The translations under genes were made by a program, and so were the position numbers. A DNA stretch of 24,099 nt from Bordetella parapertussis (GTDB lineage Bacteria; Pseudomonadota; Gammaproteobacteria; Burkholderiales; Burkholderiaceae_A), in the NCBI GenBank assembly GCA_945901825.1, contig CAMDMC010000022.1, positions 1 through 24,099 on the forward strand, given 5' to 3'. This document shows, piece after piece, positions 1 to 7,791 of this stretch (position 1 is its first letter; the number at the start of each line of letters is the position of its first letter). Below the pieces are notes generated by a model. It was not told the origin of the DNA. It was given only the letters and a program-made list of their open reading frames with translations, and did not search any database.

Positions 1-414
1 GCCGAGCTTGGTATCACCGCTGAAGACGTGGCAAAGCGTTTAATGGATTACGGTTTTCACGCCCCCACGCTTTCGTTTCCCGTAACCGATACGCTCATGA
101 TCGAGCCCACCGAGTCCGAGGGCCTTGAGGAATTGAACCGGTTCTGCGATGCCATGATTTCTATTGCCGGTGAAATTCAGGCGGTGCGCGTTGGGCAGCT
201 TGACCGCCTCGATAATCCTTTAAAAAATGCGCCGCATACAGCCTCAGAAATTGCAGCGGACACCTGGACCCATGGCTACAGTCGCGAACAGGCCGCCTTC
301 CCCTTGCCCTGGGTGAAGGCGTCAAAGTTCTGGCCCAGTGTGAAGCGTATTGATAATGCGGCAGGCGATCGCAACCTGGTCTGTACCTGCCCGCCGGTGG
401 AGGCGTATGTCTAA
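1..414 (+). CDS. gcvP: Glycine dehydrogenase (decarboxylating), P protein, C-terminal part
   Basis: The reading frame is open from base 1, so the gene's 5' end lies outside the window; about 137 C-terminal residues are seen. They match the end of the P protein of the glycine cleavage system: the segment [12 protein letters not shown], then PTESE, the DNPLKNAPH stretch, the YSREQAAFP stretch and the GDRNLVC motif near the C-terminus. The P protein is a PLP enzyme that decarboxylates glycine and passes the aminomethyl group to the lipoyl arm of the H protein. The catalytic lysine region is not in this fragment. The stop codon overlaps the start of the downstream T-protein gene (ATGTCTAA), which suggests translational coupling. 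Confidence 0.97.
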   Translation, partial: AELGITAEDVAKRLMDYGFHAPTLSFPVTDTLMIEPTESEGLEELNRFCDAMISIAGEIQAVRVGQLDRLDNPLKNAPHTASEIAADTWTHGYSREQAAFPLPWVKASKFWPSVKRIDNAAGDRNLVCTCPPVEAYV

Positions 415-1570
415 CTCGTCGAGTCCGGTTCAGCCCCAGTCGTCTGCCATGCAATCCATTCAGTCCATCGCGCTCGAAGCTTTGCATCAGGCCAGCGGGG
501 CGAAGTTTGGTCCGTTTGCTGGTTTTAATATGCCCATTCAGTATGGCTTGGGCCTTAAGGCCGAGCATCTGCACACGAGACAGAAGGCGGGTCTCTTTGA
601 TGTCTCGCACATGGGTCAGTTGCGCGTTACCGCGCGCAATGGCGAGGGGCCAACGCTGCGTAAGGGTCTTGAGGCTGCGCTGCCCGTTGACTTTGAAGGC
701 TGGCCCTCGGGCCAGCAGCGCTACAGCCTTTTGCTTAACGACCAAGGCGGCATTGAAGACGACCTTATGCTGGTCTGGCGGCCGGGTCCTGCACCCGAGG
801 TGCGCATGGTGGTCAACGCGGGCAATCGTCAGGCGGACCTTGCAAGGCTTCAGGCGCTTGCTCCCGAACTTTTGTTTGAATGGGTTGATGCCGCACTTCT
901 TGCTCTGCAGGGCCCAGATGCCGAAGCGGTGCTGTGCGCGCTTGATGCGCGGGCGGCTGCGCCTAGGTTTATGGAATCCATCGAACTGACCCTTGATGGA
1001 GCAAGATGCTTTGCCACACGCAGTGGTTACACGGGTGAGGACGGCTACGAGATATCTGTTCCCTCCGTGGCAGCAGACCGAGTGGCCCGTAAGCTTCTTG
1101 CCGACAACCGAGTTGCGCTCGTGGGTCTAGGCGCTCGGGACACACTTAGACTTGAGGCGGGCCTTCCTCTGCACGGTCAAGACATCGCGCCCTCCGTAAC
1201 GCCGGTTGAGGCGGGCCTCTTGTTTGGTATTGCCCCCTCTCGACGACCCGGTGGTGTAAAAGCAGGGGGCTACCCTGGGGCAACGATTGTTGACCAGCAA
1301 CTCGCCAAGGGTCCAGCGCGTCGGTTGCTTGCCTTTTCCTCCCAGGCCCCGGTACCCGTTCGCGCCCATAGCCTTGTGGTGCTTGAAGACGACACGATTG
1401 TGGGCGAGGTTACCAGTGGCACGGTTTCGCCAAGCCTTGGCCTGCCTATTCTCATGGCCAGTATTCAGGTGCACGCCATAAAAGAGCCTCTCTTTGCACA
1501 GGTCCGCCAGCAAAAAATTCCATTAACCCAAGCCAAGCTGCCCTTTGTTCCAAAGCGCTACAAGCGATAA
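407..1570 (+). CDS. gcvT: Aminomethyltransferase, T protein of the glycine cleavage system
   Basis: The 387-residue product has the usual T-protein length and motifs: [10 protein letters not shown] near the N-terminus, [10 protein letters not shown], the GGIEDDLM segment expected to contact folate, [11 protein letters not shown], and [19 protein letters not shown] protein moves the methylene group from the aminomethyl-H protein to tetrahydrofolate and releases ammonia. The ATG at 407 is chosen because it overlaps the gcvP stop by eight bases; an in-frame ATG at 449 is the alternative, since the first 14 residues are Ser/Pro/Gln-rich and not clearly conserved. Many proteobacterial operons run gcvT-gcvH-gcvP, whereas here T follows P. 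No H-protein gene is in the window. Confidence 0.95.
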   Translation: MSNSSSPVQPQSSAMQSIQSIALEALHQASGAKFGPFAGFNMPIQYGLGLKAEHLHTRQKAGLFDVSHMGQLRVTARNGEGPTLRKGLEAALPVDFEGWPSGQQRYSLLLNDQGGIEDDLMLVWRPGPAPEVRMVVNAGNRQADLARLQALAPELLFEWVDAALLALQGPDAEAVLCALDARAAAPRFMESIELTLDGARCFATRSGYTGEDGYEISVPSVAADRVARKLLADNRVALVGLGARDTLRLEAGLPLHGQDIAPSVTPVEAGLLFGIAPSRRPGGVKAGGYPGATIVDQQLAKGPARRLLAFSSQAPVPVRAHSLVVLEDDTIVGEVTSGTVSPSLGLPILMASIQVHAIKEPLFAQVRQQKIPLTQAKLPFVPKRYKR

Positions 1571-1611
1571 AGAATGGCTTAAACGCCTGTTTTCCCTACT
1601 AAGGACTTAAC

Positions 1612-2295
1612 TTGCGTTGGCTGAAATGGCCCTTTGCCGCACTCCTCACCTTAGTCGTCATTTACCAGGCCTATTTGTTCATGTCAGTGGCCTGGCTGGC
1701 TACAAACAATCCTGCAACGACTGCATTCATTACTGCTGAGAAAGATCGGCTGGCCCAACAGAAGTCGGCGAAGTCTATTCGTCAGACTTGGGTGCCTTAC
1801 GCCAGCATCTCCTCAAACCTAAAAAGAGCGGTGTTGGCTGCAGAGGACTCGGGTTTCGCCGAGCACGACGGTGTGGAGTGGGAGGCCATTGAGAAGGCCG
1901 CGCTTGAGAATCTACAGAAGGGAAAGATCAAGCGTGGCGGCTCCACTATTACCATGCAGCTTGCCAAGAACCTCTTTCTTTCCCCCGACCGAAGCCTGCT
2001 TCGAAAGGGTCAGGAACTCGTCATTACCTTCATGCTCGAGGCTGTGCTTGAGAAGCGCCGAATTCTGGAGATTTATTTAAACGTTGCGGAGTGGGGGGAG
2101 GGCGTCTTTGGAATTGAAGCAGCTGCCCGGCATTACTATGGCGTTAGCGCCAGGCAGCTCACTGTTGAGCAATCGGCCTGGCTGGCCTCCATTCTTCCCG
2201 CACCAAAACGGTTCGATAAGAATCGTGGCAGTGCCTTCATTCGTGGCAAGGCCGAAGTTATTCAGGCCAGAATGCCCCAGGTTGCCCTTCCTTAA
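1612..2295 (+). CDS. mtgA: Monofunctional biosynthetic peptidoglycan transglycosylase
   Basis: A 227-residue glycosyltransferase family 51 protein. A single membrane anchor lies at about residues 5-28. The catalytic region holds AAEDSGFAEHDGVEW, with the expected catalytic Glu78, followed by GGSTITMQLAKNLF (109-122), the EKRRILEIYLNVAEWG segment, and the Gly/Ala-rich helix with YYG. No transpeptidase domain follows, so it polymerises lipid II into glycan strands without cross-linking. The start is TTG at 1612 with AAGGACTT just upstream; no better ATG precedes the anchor. It lies 41 bases after gcvT on the same strand, but the functions are unrelated. Confidence 0.95.
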   Translation: MRWLKWPFAALLTLVVIYQAYLFMSVAWLATNNPATTAFITAEKDRLAQQKSAKSIRQTWVPYASISSNLKRAVLAAEDSGFAEHDGVEWEAIEKAALENLQKGKIKRGGSTITMQLAKNLFLSPDRSLLRKGQELVITFMLEAVLEKRRILEIYLNVAEWGEGVFGIEAAARHYYGVSARQLTVEQSAWLASILPAPKRFDKNRGSAFIRGKAEVIQARMPQVALP

Positions 2296-2332
2296 ATTTA
2301 ACGGCCACTATCGTTTTTTATGTAGCTTCGTA

Positions 2333-2354
2333 GGCGCTTTCGCCCGGAAGCGCC
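2333..2354 (+). other. GC-rich hairpin between mtgA and clc
   Basis: A perfect 7-bp inverted repeat, GGCGCTT and AAGCGCC, encloses an 8-base loop. No T-run follows on the plus strand, so it is not a standard intrinsic terminator. It could slow transcription, protect the mtgA 3' end, or be incidental. Confidence 0.35.
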
Positions 2355-2390
2355 AGCTGGACAGGTTAGACTTAAGGATTTAGGCCAATA

Positions 2391-2421
2391 GAATTTCGGA
2401 ACTCACGGAATTCACAAGGAG
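2391..2421 (+). promoter_or_regulatory. Dyad and ribosome binding site ahead of clc
   Basis: GAATTTCG (2391-2398) pairs with CGGAATTC (2406-2413) with one G-U-compatible mismatch. It ends two bases before AAGGAG (2416-2421). The AAGGAG is eight bases from TTG 2430 but only two from TTG 2424, which favours the downstream start. A stem this close to the ribosome binding site could influence translation; that part is inference. Confidence 0.4.
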
Positions 2422-2429
2422 ATTTGAAC

Positions 2430-3728
2430 TTGTTGAAATTCAATTTCAATGCGCGCCAGGCTCGACGTTTGCGCGATTTCATCTCACTAAGTGTGGGTGC
2501 CGTACTGGTTGCCGTTGCCATCTTTTTATTCTCGGCGGGTGCAAACTGGGGTACCGACGTCTCTGCCACCATCTTCAAGAACTACCCACTTGCCTTGCTA
2601 GTTATCATGCCGGTTGGCTTTGGGCTGCTTCGCTATCTAACAGCCAAGTACGCACCGTTTGCCGCCGGCAGTGGTGTTCCTCAGACCATGGCTGTACTGC
2701 GTATGCGCGATGTTCGTGGCCAGCTCAAGGGCATTCTTTCGCCTGTTCAAGCGCTTATTAAGGGCATCTTTGTCTGCCTAGCGCTTGCCTGTGGGGCAAC
2801 CGTCGGTCGTGAAGGCCCTTCCATTCAAATTGGCGCGGCCATCATGTCTTACTGGGCGTTTCGTATGGTCCGGCGCGTACGCGTCTCATCGAAAACCATT
2901 GTTATTGCGGGTGGAGCCTCGGGTCTCGCCGCTGCATTCAATGCCCCCCTTGCCGGAATTCTGTTCGCACTCGAAGAGCTTGCAAGGGGCAAAGAGGCGC
3001 GCTCCAGCTGGTTTTTGGTCCTGATGATTCTGACTGCAGGATTTTCATCGCTCACCATTTTCGGCAGCTACAACTTTTTCCCAATCGAGAATCGGTCGGA
3101 TGTTATTCCATCGATTGGCTTGATGCTGGCCTTGGCCATTGGCTGTGGACTGCTTGCGGGTTTTATGGCCTGGCTCATGGTCAATGGCATTCCTGCCATT
3201 CTTCCGAAGACCAAAACGGCCGCAGGCGCGGGCGCTGTTGCTGCGGGCATAGGCTTTGTGCTTGCCTTGTTCGCATTGGCTACCGACGGCTACTCAATGG
3301 GAGAGGGTTATCACACGGCCTCAGAACTTCTTAATGAGTCCGAGGAATACTCCGACTTCCTTGGCTTTGGATTTTTTAAATACATTGCCATGACCCTAAG
3401 CTTTTCCTCGGGCATTCCAGGCGGTATTTTCCTGCCCTCGCTTTCCATTGGGGCAGGCATGGGTCACGATTTTGCGTTGTTGTTCAACCATTCCGAGGCA
3501 CGGCAGTTTCTAGTCATTGTTGGTATGGCGGCTTTTCTTGCGGGTGTTATCCAGGCGCCCGTAACAACCTCTGTTCTTTTGGTAGAAATGACGGGTAACC
3601 AAAGCGCATTTTTATATATCTTGTTGGTCTCATTTGCAGGCGCCTACTCCTCACGCATCATTTTTTATCCGAGCCTCTACGAGGTCTTGATCGCCAAAAT
3701 AATGAACGCTGAGCCCAAGAAACCGTAG
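2430..3728 (+). CDS. CLC-family chloride channel or Cl-/H+ antiporter
   Basis: An all-helical membrane protein of about 432 residues with the three CLC anion-binding signatures in order: GSGVPQ near residue 81, GREGPSIQIGA near 127, and GGIFLPSLSIGAG in the last third. A tyrosine follows in SLYEV near the C-terminus. The gating glutamate of the GREGP motif is present, and FALEEL keeps the glutamate pair that in E. coli ClcA includes the internal proton glutamate. This favours a proton-coupled antiporter over a plain channel. No C-terminal CBS domains are present. TTG 2430 is preferred because of AAGGAG spacing; TTG 2424 or 2433 are possible. It opens a run of ion-related genes extending to about 10.3 kb. 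Confidence 0.93.
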   Translation: MLKFNFNARQARRLRDFISLSVGAVLVAVAIFLFSAGANWGTDVSATIFKNYPLALLVIMPVGFGLLRYLTAKYAPFAAGSGVPQTMAVLRMRDVRGQLKGILSPVQALIKGIFVCLALACGATVGREGPSIQIGAAIMSYWAFRMVRRVRVSSKTIVIAGGASGLAAAFNAPLAGILFALEELARGKEARSSWFLVLMILTAGFSSLTIFGSYNFFPIENRSDVIPSIGLMLALAIGCGLLAGFMAWLMVNGIPAILPKTKTAAGAGAVAAGIGFVLALFALATDGYSMGEGYHTASELLNESEEYSDFLGFGFFKYIAMTLSFSSGIPGGIFLPSLSIGAGMGHDFALLFNHSEARQFLVIVGMAAFLAGVIQAPVTTSVLLVEMTGNQSAFLYILLVSFAGAYSSRIIFYPSLYEVLIAKIMNAEPKKP

Positions 3729-3855
3729 TTTTGCTGTCCGGCTGAACCCCACCCCTGGCTGACACCCCGGTGAGGGGTAACCCCACTTTTGGCTTTTTGT
3801 GGAACTCGTTCAGAATACGAGTCGCAAAAACCATTCTTTACTAAGGGGGAAGTGA

Positions 3856-4992
3856 ATGTCGGTTTCTCAGCGCCTTCGTCACGAACTGAACTGCCCAGAG
3901 ACCGCTCTTGGGCGTCGTTACATGGTGCTGATGCTGGCCACCATCGTCTGGTCCATTTTTTTTATGTTCCTTACAGCCGAGTACCCTGGGTTCGCACCCG
4001 AGGGAAGCACGACGCTGTTTGCCATTGAAGGATTTATTTTTCTTGTCTTCTCGGTCGATTTTGTCTTACGGCTTATTTCATTAGACACACGCGACGGCAA
4101 GGCCATGCTGCTTTTGGTGGCCGATGCCCTTGCGATTCTGCCCTCGGCTATTGTCGTGTTTGTGCATCTTGGTCTTATGGAAGCTCAGCATGTTGAAGTG
4201 CTTGCACTGCTGAGGCTCTTCCGACTGCTTAGGGTTGTGAAGTTGCTTAGGGTCGGTAACCTTCTAAGCCATATTTTCGGGGTCTCCGTCTTCAGCCTGG
4301 TTTTTGGAACCATGGCAGCCCATCTTGGCATTCGGGTCTTGTTCCTAACGGTGGGTCAATCCATTGGCGAGAGTATTTATTCCTTCCTCGATCGACCTAC
4401 GTTGCTTCTAGCAGTTACCGCTGTGGGATCGGTCTTCGGTATTGCCTTGGCCATCACCTTTAGCATTGTTAAACGCAAGCAGATCGATGTCACGGAACTT
4501 CATCGCACGTCCATGGATGCGGTTGAGACCTTTGAGCAAGACTTCAAAACTGTTTTTGCCGATGCGGTTCCCCAAGAAAAACGCGAGGCCTTGTTCAACA
4601 CCTACCGGCGCGATATGCATCTTTTTGTTAATGCCGATCTGCCATACGAGGTCTTTAAACAGAAGACTAAAGACTTCCTCTACGAGATTCGTGAGGTCGT
4701 TAAGGGCCGCGCCAGTATGGATGTTCCTTACCATGCTGTGCTGGTTCAGCGCCTGTCTGCATTTCTTACGAAAACACAAATTAACTTTAACCCTGTGTTT
4801 TACGGATGGCTCAAACTTTTAGGAAATCTTTACTTTGTGCTTGTCATGGTGGCAGCACCTGGCCTGACAGGCCTGTTGGTGCAGATGCTTGTTATTTTTG
4901 TTTTTCAAGGCCTTGCCGTCATCATTGAAGACATGGATCACACCGTGGACAGCAATGCCACCATCTTCAATGCTAAGATTCTTCGGGTCTAG
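3856..4992 (+). CDS. Voltage-sensor-like membrane protein without a recognisable pore filter
   Basis: A 378-residue membrane protein. The first 140 residues look like an S1-S4 voltage-sensor domain: S2 carries Glu58 and Asp68, S3 carries Asp90 in ADALAILPS, and S4 has basic residues exactly every third position (Arg120, Arg123, Arg126, Lys129, Arg132). Hydrophobic segments follow to about residue 205, but no K+ (TVGYG) or Na+/Ca2+ (TLE-W) filter is seen. A charged cytosolic region (206-310) is followed by a hydrophobic C-terminal segment (about 320-357) and a conserved-looking tail, IIEDMDHTVDSNA. It could be an ion-transport-family relative, a voltage sensor coupled to another domain, or a degenerate channel. 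A purine-rich ribosome site (AGGGGGAAG) precedes ATG 3856. It lies 180 bp upstream of the DUF1538 gene on the same strand. Confidence 0.8.
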   Translation: MSVSQRLRHELNCPETALGRRYMVLMLATIVWSIFFMFLTAEYPGFAPEGSTTLFAIEGFIFLVFSVDFVLRLISLDTRDGKAMLLLVADALAILPSAIVVFVHLGLMEAQHVEVLALLRLFRLLRVVKLLRVGNLLSHIFGVSVFSLVFGTMAAHLGIRVLFLTVGQSIGESIYSFLDRPTLLLAVTAVGSVFGIALAITFSIVKRKQIDVTELHRTSMDAVETFEQDFKTVFADAVPQEKREALFNTYRRDMHLFVNADLPYEVFKQKTKDFLYEIREVVKGRASMDVPYHAVLVQRLSAFLTKTQINFNPVFYGWLKLLGNLYFVLVMVAAPGLTGLLVQMLVIFVFQGLAVIIEDMDHTVDSNATIFNAKILRV

Positions 4993-5172
4993 TTGATGTG
5001 TACTTACATTTTTGGTCTGCATTGTCCCAGAGGGGTCTCGAAACACCTAAGGGTTTTCATGAACTTTTCGGGATGGGCATGGTCGGCGGGTTGCAGATTT
5101 AACAACCCTCGTGTAATGTCTGCTCAAATTTTATAAAACTAGTGTCCATTTGGTTGATTTTTAGGGGGGTAT

Positions 5173-6945
5173 ATGCCGCGCCACGTCCGCTACGGTGACT
5201 ATGTTCAGGCCATTTCGGTCGATTCCGAACAAATTAGTTACTCCAAACTCATGCCTGAGCCCGAGTTTGATTCTCAGGGCCGCGAGATTCCCCAAAAGCC
5301 TAACAAGCTCAAGCTTACGGGAATCGATGTTTACAGGCTTCTTCAGCCCTACCTGCAAACACGATTCATGGAACAGGTGAATGCAGTGGTGCCTCTTGCG
5401 GCCTATCTTGCACTCTTCCAAATTCTGGTTTTAGGGGTAAGTATTCAAGAAGCAGGAGTGCTGGGTCTTGGTCTTCTTGCCGTTATGGTCGGCCTTATGA
5501 TCTTCCTTGAGGGTCTCAAGCTCGGTCTCATGCCTTTCGGCCAAATTATTGGCAGCAAGCTGCCGCTTAAACTTCCGCTTATTGGTGTTTTGTTTATTGC
5601 CTTCTTGCTCGGTGTCGGCGTTACCTTTGCTGAACCCGCCATCGGTGCCCTTCAGGTTGCAGGCCAAATCGTTGATCCCAAAGTGGCACCTTATCTCTAC
5701 ACCCTGCTTAATGACCGGGTGGACTCCACTGTATTGGTGGTGGGTGCCGGTGTAGGTGTTGCAGCGGTCATTGGAACGCTTCGGTTTCTTTATAACTGGA
5801 GTCTCAAGCCCCTCATCTATATGAGCCTGGTGCCTGTTTTTGCACTTACGGCGTATTGTTTTTTCAACCCCGACCTTCGCACTATGATTGGTCTGGCCTG
5901 GGATACAGGGGCGGTCACAACAGGCCCGGTTACCGTGCCTTTGGTTCTTGCGCTTGGAATTGGTGTTGCAACTGCTGGTGGTGCGGGTGAAAGCAAGCTG
6001 CAGGGTTTTGGAATTGTTACCCTGGCCTCGCTCTTTCCCATTATTGGTGTTTGTCTGCTTGCTATCTATTACCAAGTAACAGTGCCGGTAGACACTATTC
6101 TTGCCGAGGCTGCTGCTAAGCAGGCTGCCGCCGCGGCTGCTGCCTCGGGTGCGGTTGACTGGTGGACTGTCTCCCCATGGGCCGAGGTTGTCGGCGGCGT
6201 TCGTGCCATTGTTCCCTTGGTCATCTTCCTTATGATTGTGCTTTTCCTTGTCCTGCGCGAGAAACTACCCAATGCTTTCATTATTGTGTACGGCATCTTC
6301 TTGTCAGTGGTGGGAATGTGCGTATTTGCGGTAGGTCTTACCTATGGCCTTGCTAAGCTCGGCGATGGTGCGGGCAGCCTAGTTCCTGGGCTCTTTACGG
6401 CCATCGATGCCATGCCAAATGCGCCTTTGTATGCGGCTGGTGCGGGTATTTTTATCGCTGCCTTGTTTGCATTCGTCCTTGGTTTCGGGGCGACGCTTGC
6501 AGAGCCTGCGCTCAACGCCCTCGGTCTAACCGTTCAGAATTTAACGAACGGGTCGTTTAAAAAGTCCATGCTTATGTACTCCGTGTCGTTTGGGGTCGCC
6601 ATTGGCATTATGCTGGGCATTGTTAAGCTTATTTTTGGTTTCAATATCCTTTGGATCCTCATACCGGGCTATGTTGCCGGGGTCATCCTTACCTACTTAT
6701 CCACTGAAGAGTTTGTGAATGTGGGCTGGGACAGCGCGGGTGTAACCACCGGCCCTGTCACAGTGCCATTGGTTCTTGCAATGGGCCTTGGCTTTGGTAA
6801 GGCGGTGGGTGCGGTTGAAGGCTTTGGAATTCTCGCATCGGCTTCTATCTGCCCCATTGTCTCCGTGCTGGCGCTCGGTGTCTTTGTTCAGTGGAAAGTC
6901 AAGCGCGAGAACGCGCGTATCGCTGAAGAAACGGCAGCCGCCTAA
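5173..6945 (+). CDS. DUF1538 domain integral membrane protein (putative transporter, two repeats)
   Basis: A 590-residue membrane protein built from two homologous halves. Each half has an AEPA motif in a helix (Glu154 and Glu444) and a later segment WD(T/S)(G/A)xVTTGPVTVPLVLA (Asp244 and Asp520). This is the DUF1538 pattern. Paired acidic residues inside hydrophobic helices suggest a transporter with pseudo-twofold symmetry, but the substrate is unknown. A hydrophilic N-terminus of about 75 residues precedes the membrane part, and an Ala-rich linker (about 311-330) separates the halves. A G-rich ribosome site lies very close to ATG 5173; ATG 5251 is a less likely alternative. Two PII-like genes follow immediately, a known association of DUF1538 genes and the best clue that nitrogen, carbon or nucleotide status controls it. 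Confidence 0.9.
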   Translation: MPRHVRYGDYVQAISVDSEQISYSKLMPEPEFDSQGREIPQKPNKLKLTGIDVYRLLQPYLQTRFMEQVNAVVPLAAYLALFQILVLGVSIQEAGVLGLGLLAVMVGLMIFLEGLKLGLMPFGQIIGSKLPLKLPLIGVLFIAFLLGVGVTFAEPAIGALQVAGQIVDPKVAPYLYTLLNDRVDSTVLVVGAGVGVAAVIGTLRFLYNWSLKPLIYMSLVPVFALTAYCFFNPDLRTMIGLAWDTGAVTTGPVTVPLVLALGIGVATAGGAGESKLQGFGIVTLASLFPIIGVCLLAIYYQVTVPVDTILAEAAAKQAAAAAAASGAVDWWTVSPWAEVVGGVRAIVPLVIFLMIVLFLVLREKLPNAFIIVYGIFLSVVGMCVFAVGLTYGLAKLGDGAGSLVPGLFTAIDAMPNAPLYAAGAGIFIAALFAFVLGFGATLAEPALNALGLTVQNLTNGSFKKSMLMYSVSFGVAIGIMLGIVKLIFGFNILWILIPGYVAGVILTYLSTEEFVNVGWDSAGVTTGPVTVPLVLAMGLGFGKAVGAVEGFGILASASICPIVSVLALGVFVQWKVKRENARIAEETAAA

Positions 6946-6985
6946 TTCCGGTTAACCTCGATTTAAGAAAAGGGAGTTTTAGAAC

Positions 6986-7366
6986 ATGGCAAAGCGCAAG
7001 CTCATTAGTCTGGGGGATGTCACTCTCATTACCTGCGTGGTTGAGAAGGGCCTGGCCGATACCATCAACCAATCGCTGCTCGATGCGGGAATTCAGGGCG
7101 CTACGGTTCACCAGGGCGTTGGCTCAGGGGTGCGTGAGCGCATGGGCCTCTTAGGTGTGGCCGTCGAAGTCGAGCGCGAAATCGTAAGCGTGATGGTCTC
7201 TAACGACCAGATGAACCGCGTCTTCGAGCGTATGTACCTTGCAGGTAGGCTCGACACCCCGGGTAAGGGCTATATCTACGCAACGCCCCTTACTCAGGCC
7301 GCCACCTACATTCCGCCTAACCTGCTCGATGCCCAACAAAATCGCGCACGAGGCATGGGGGTCTAA
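6986..7366 (+). CDS. PII-like signalling protein, first of a pair
   Basis: A 126-residue protein of PII length and pattern. VTLITCVVEKGLADTINQSL is the first strand and helix of a ferredoxin-like fold, and DTPGKGYIYATPL corresponds to the B-loop/final-strand region of GlnB-type proteins. The T-loop region is short and reads GVGSGVRERMGLLG. It lacks the tyrosine that GlnD uridylylates in GlnB/GlnK, so control by uridylylation is unlikely; small-molecule binding is the likely input. ATG 6986 has AAAAGGGAG upstream and lies 40 bp after the DUF1538 stop. The second PII-like gene starts two bases after its stop. By analogy with GlnK-AmtB it probably docks on the DUF1538 membrane protein; this is inference. 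Confidence 0.87.
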   Translation: MAKRKLISLGDVTLITCVVEKGLADTINQSLLDAGIQGATVHQGVGSGVRERMGLLGVAVEVEREIVSVMVSNDQMNRVFERMYLAGRLDTPGKGYIYATPLTQAATYIPPNLLDAQQNRARGMGV

Positions 7367-7368
7367 TT

Positions 7369-7734
7369 ATGAATACCCCAGCAAAACCAGTACCTAACCT
7401 CGATTACACCAGGCTTGTCACCTGCATCATGTACGAGGGCGGAGCAGTGCCTGTGCTTGAAATGTTACAAAAGCGGGGCATCAGTGAGGCCTATTTCTAT
7501 TCCGTCCGTGGGGCGCCCATTGGCCGGTCCTCCGAGGTAAGCGGGCTTCCCGAAATCCCCAAAACCGAAATTCTTCATGCAGTGGTCTCGGCCGACCAGG
7601 CTGACTACATATACGAAATGATCTACGACATGGCCGAGCTCGGTCAGCCCAATCGTGGAGTCGTGTATGTGAATCGCTTGGCGCGGTCAACGCCGTTCGA
7701 CCTGCCCGATGAGGCAACACTTGCGGCGACCTAA
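7369..7734 (+). CDS. PII-like signalling protein, second of a pair
   Basis: A 121-residue PII-family relative, clearly diverged from its neighbour. LVTCIMYEGGAVPVLEMLQKRGI fits the first strand and helix, ILHAVVSADQADYIYEMIYDM the second half, and RGVVYVNRL the closing strand. The T-loop region, SVRGAPIGRSSEVSGLPE, is longer and different in sequence. It again lacks the GlnB-type tyrosine context and the lysine-containing GK motif found in the first PII-like protein. Two bases separate it from the preceding gene, so co-translation is likely. Hetero-oligomerisation of the two is possible, with only one subunit keeping the more typical ligand site. Confidence 0.82.
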   Translation: MNTPAKPVPNLDYTRLVTCIMYEGGAVPVLEMLQKRGISEAYFYSVRGAPIGRSSEVSGLPEIPKTEILHAVVSADQADYIYEMIYDMAELGQPNRGVVYVNRLARSTPFDLPDEATLAAT

Positions 7735-7791
7735 GCCAGCTTTGCCCACCTTTTATTAATTAAATGCGCATCCCTCAGCAAGGAGCATCCA

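Noticed and set aside
3764..3778. ACCCC/GGGGT stem as terminator after clc
   Set aside because: Only five base pairs with no immediate T-run; not convincing.
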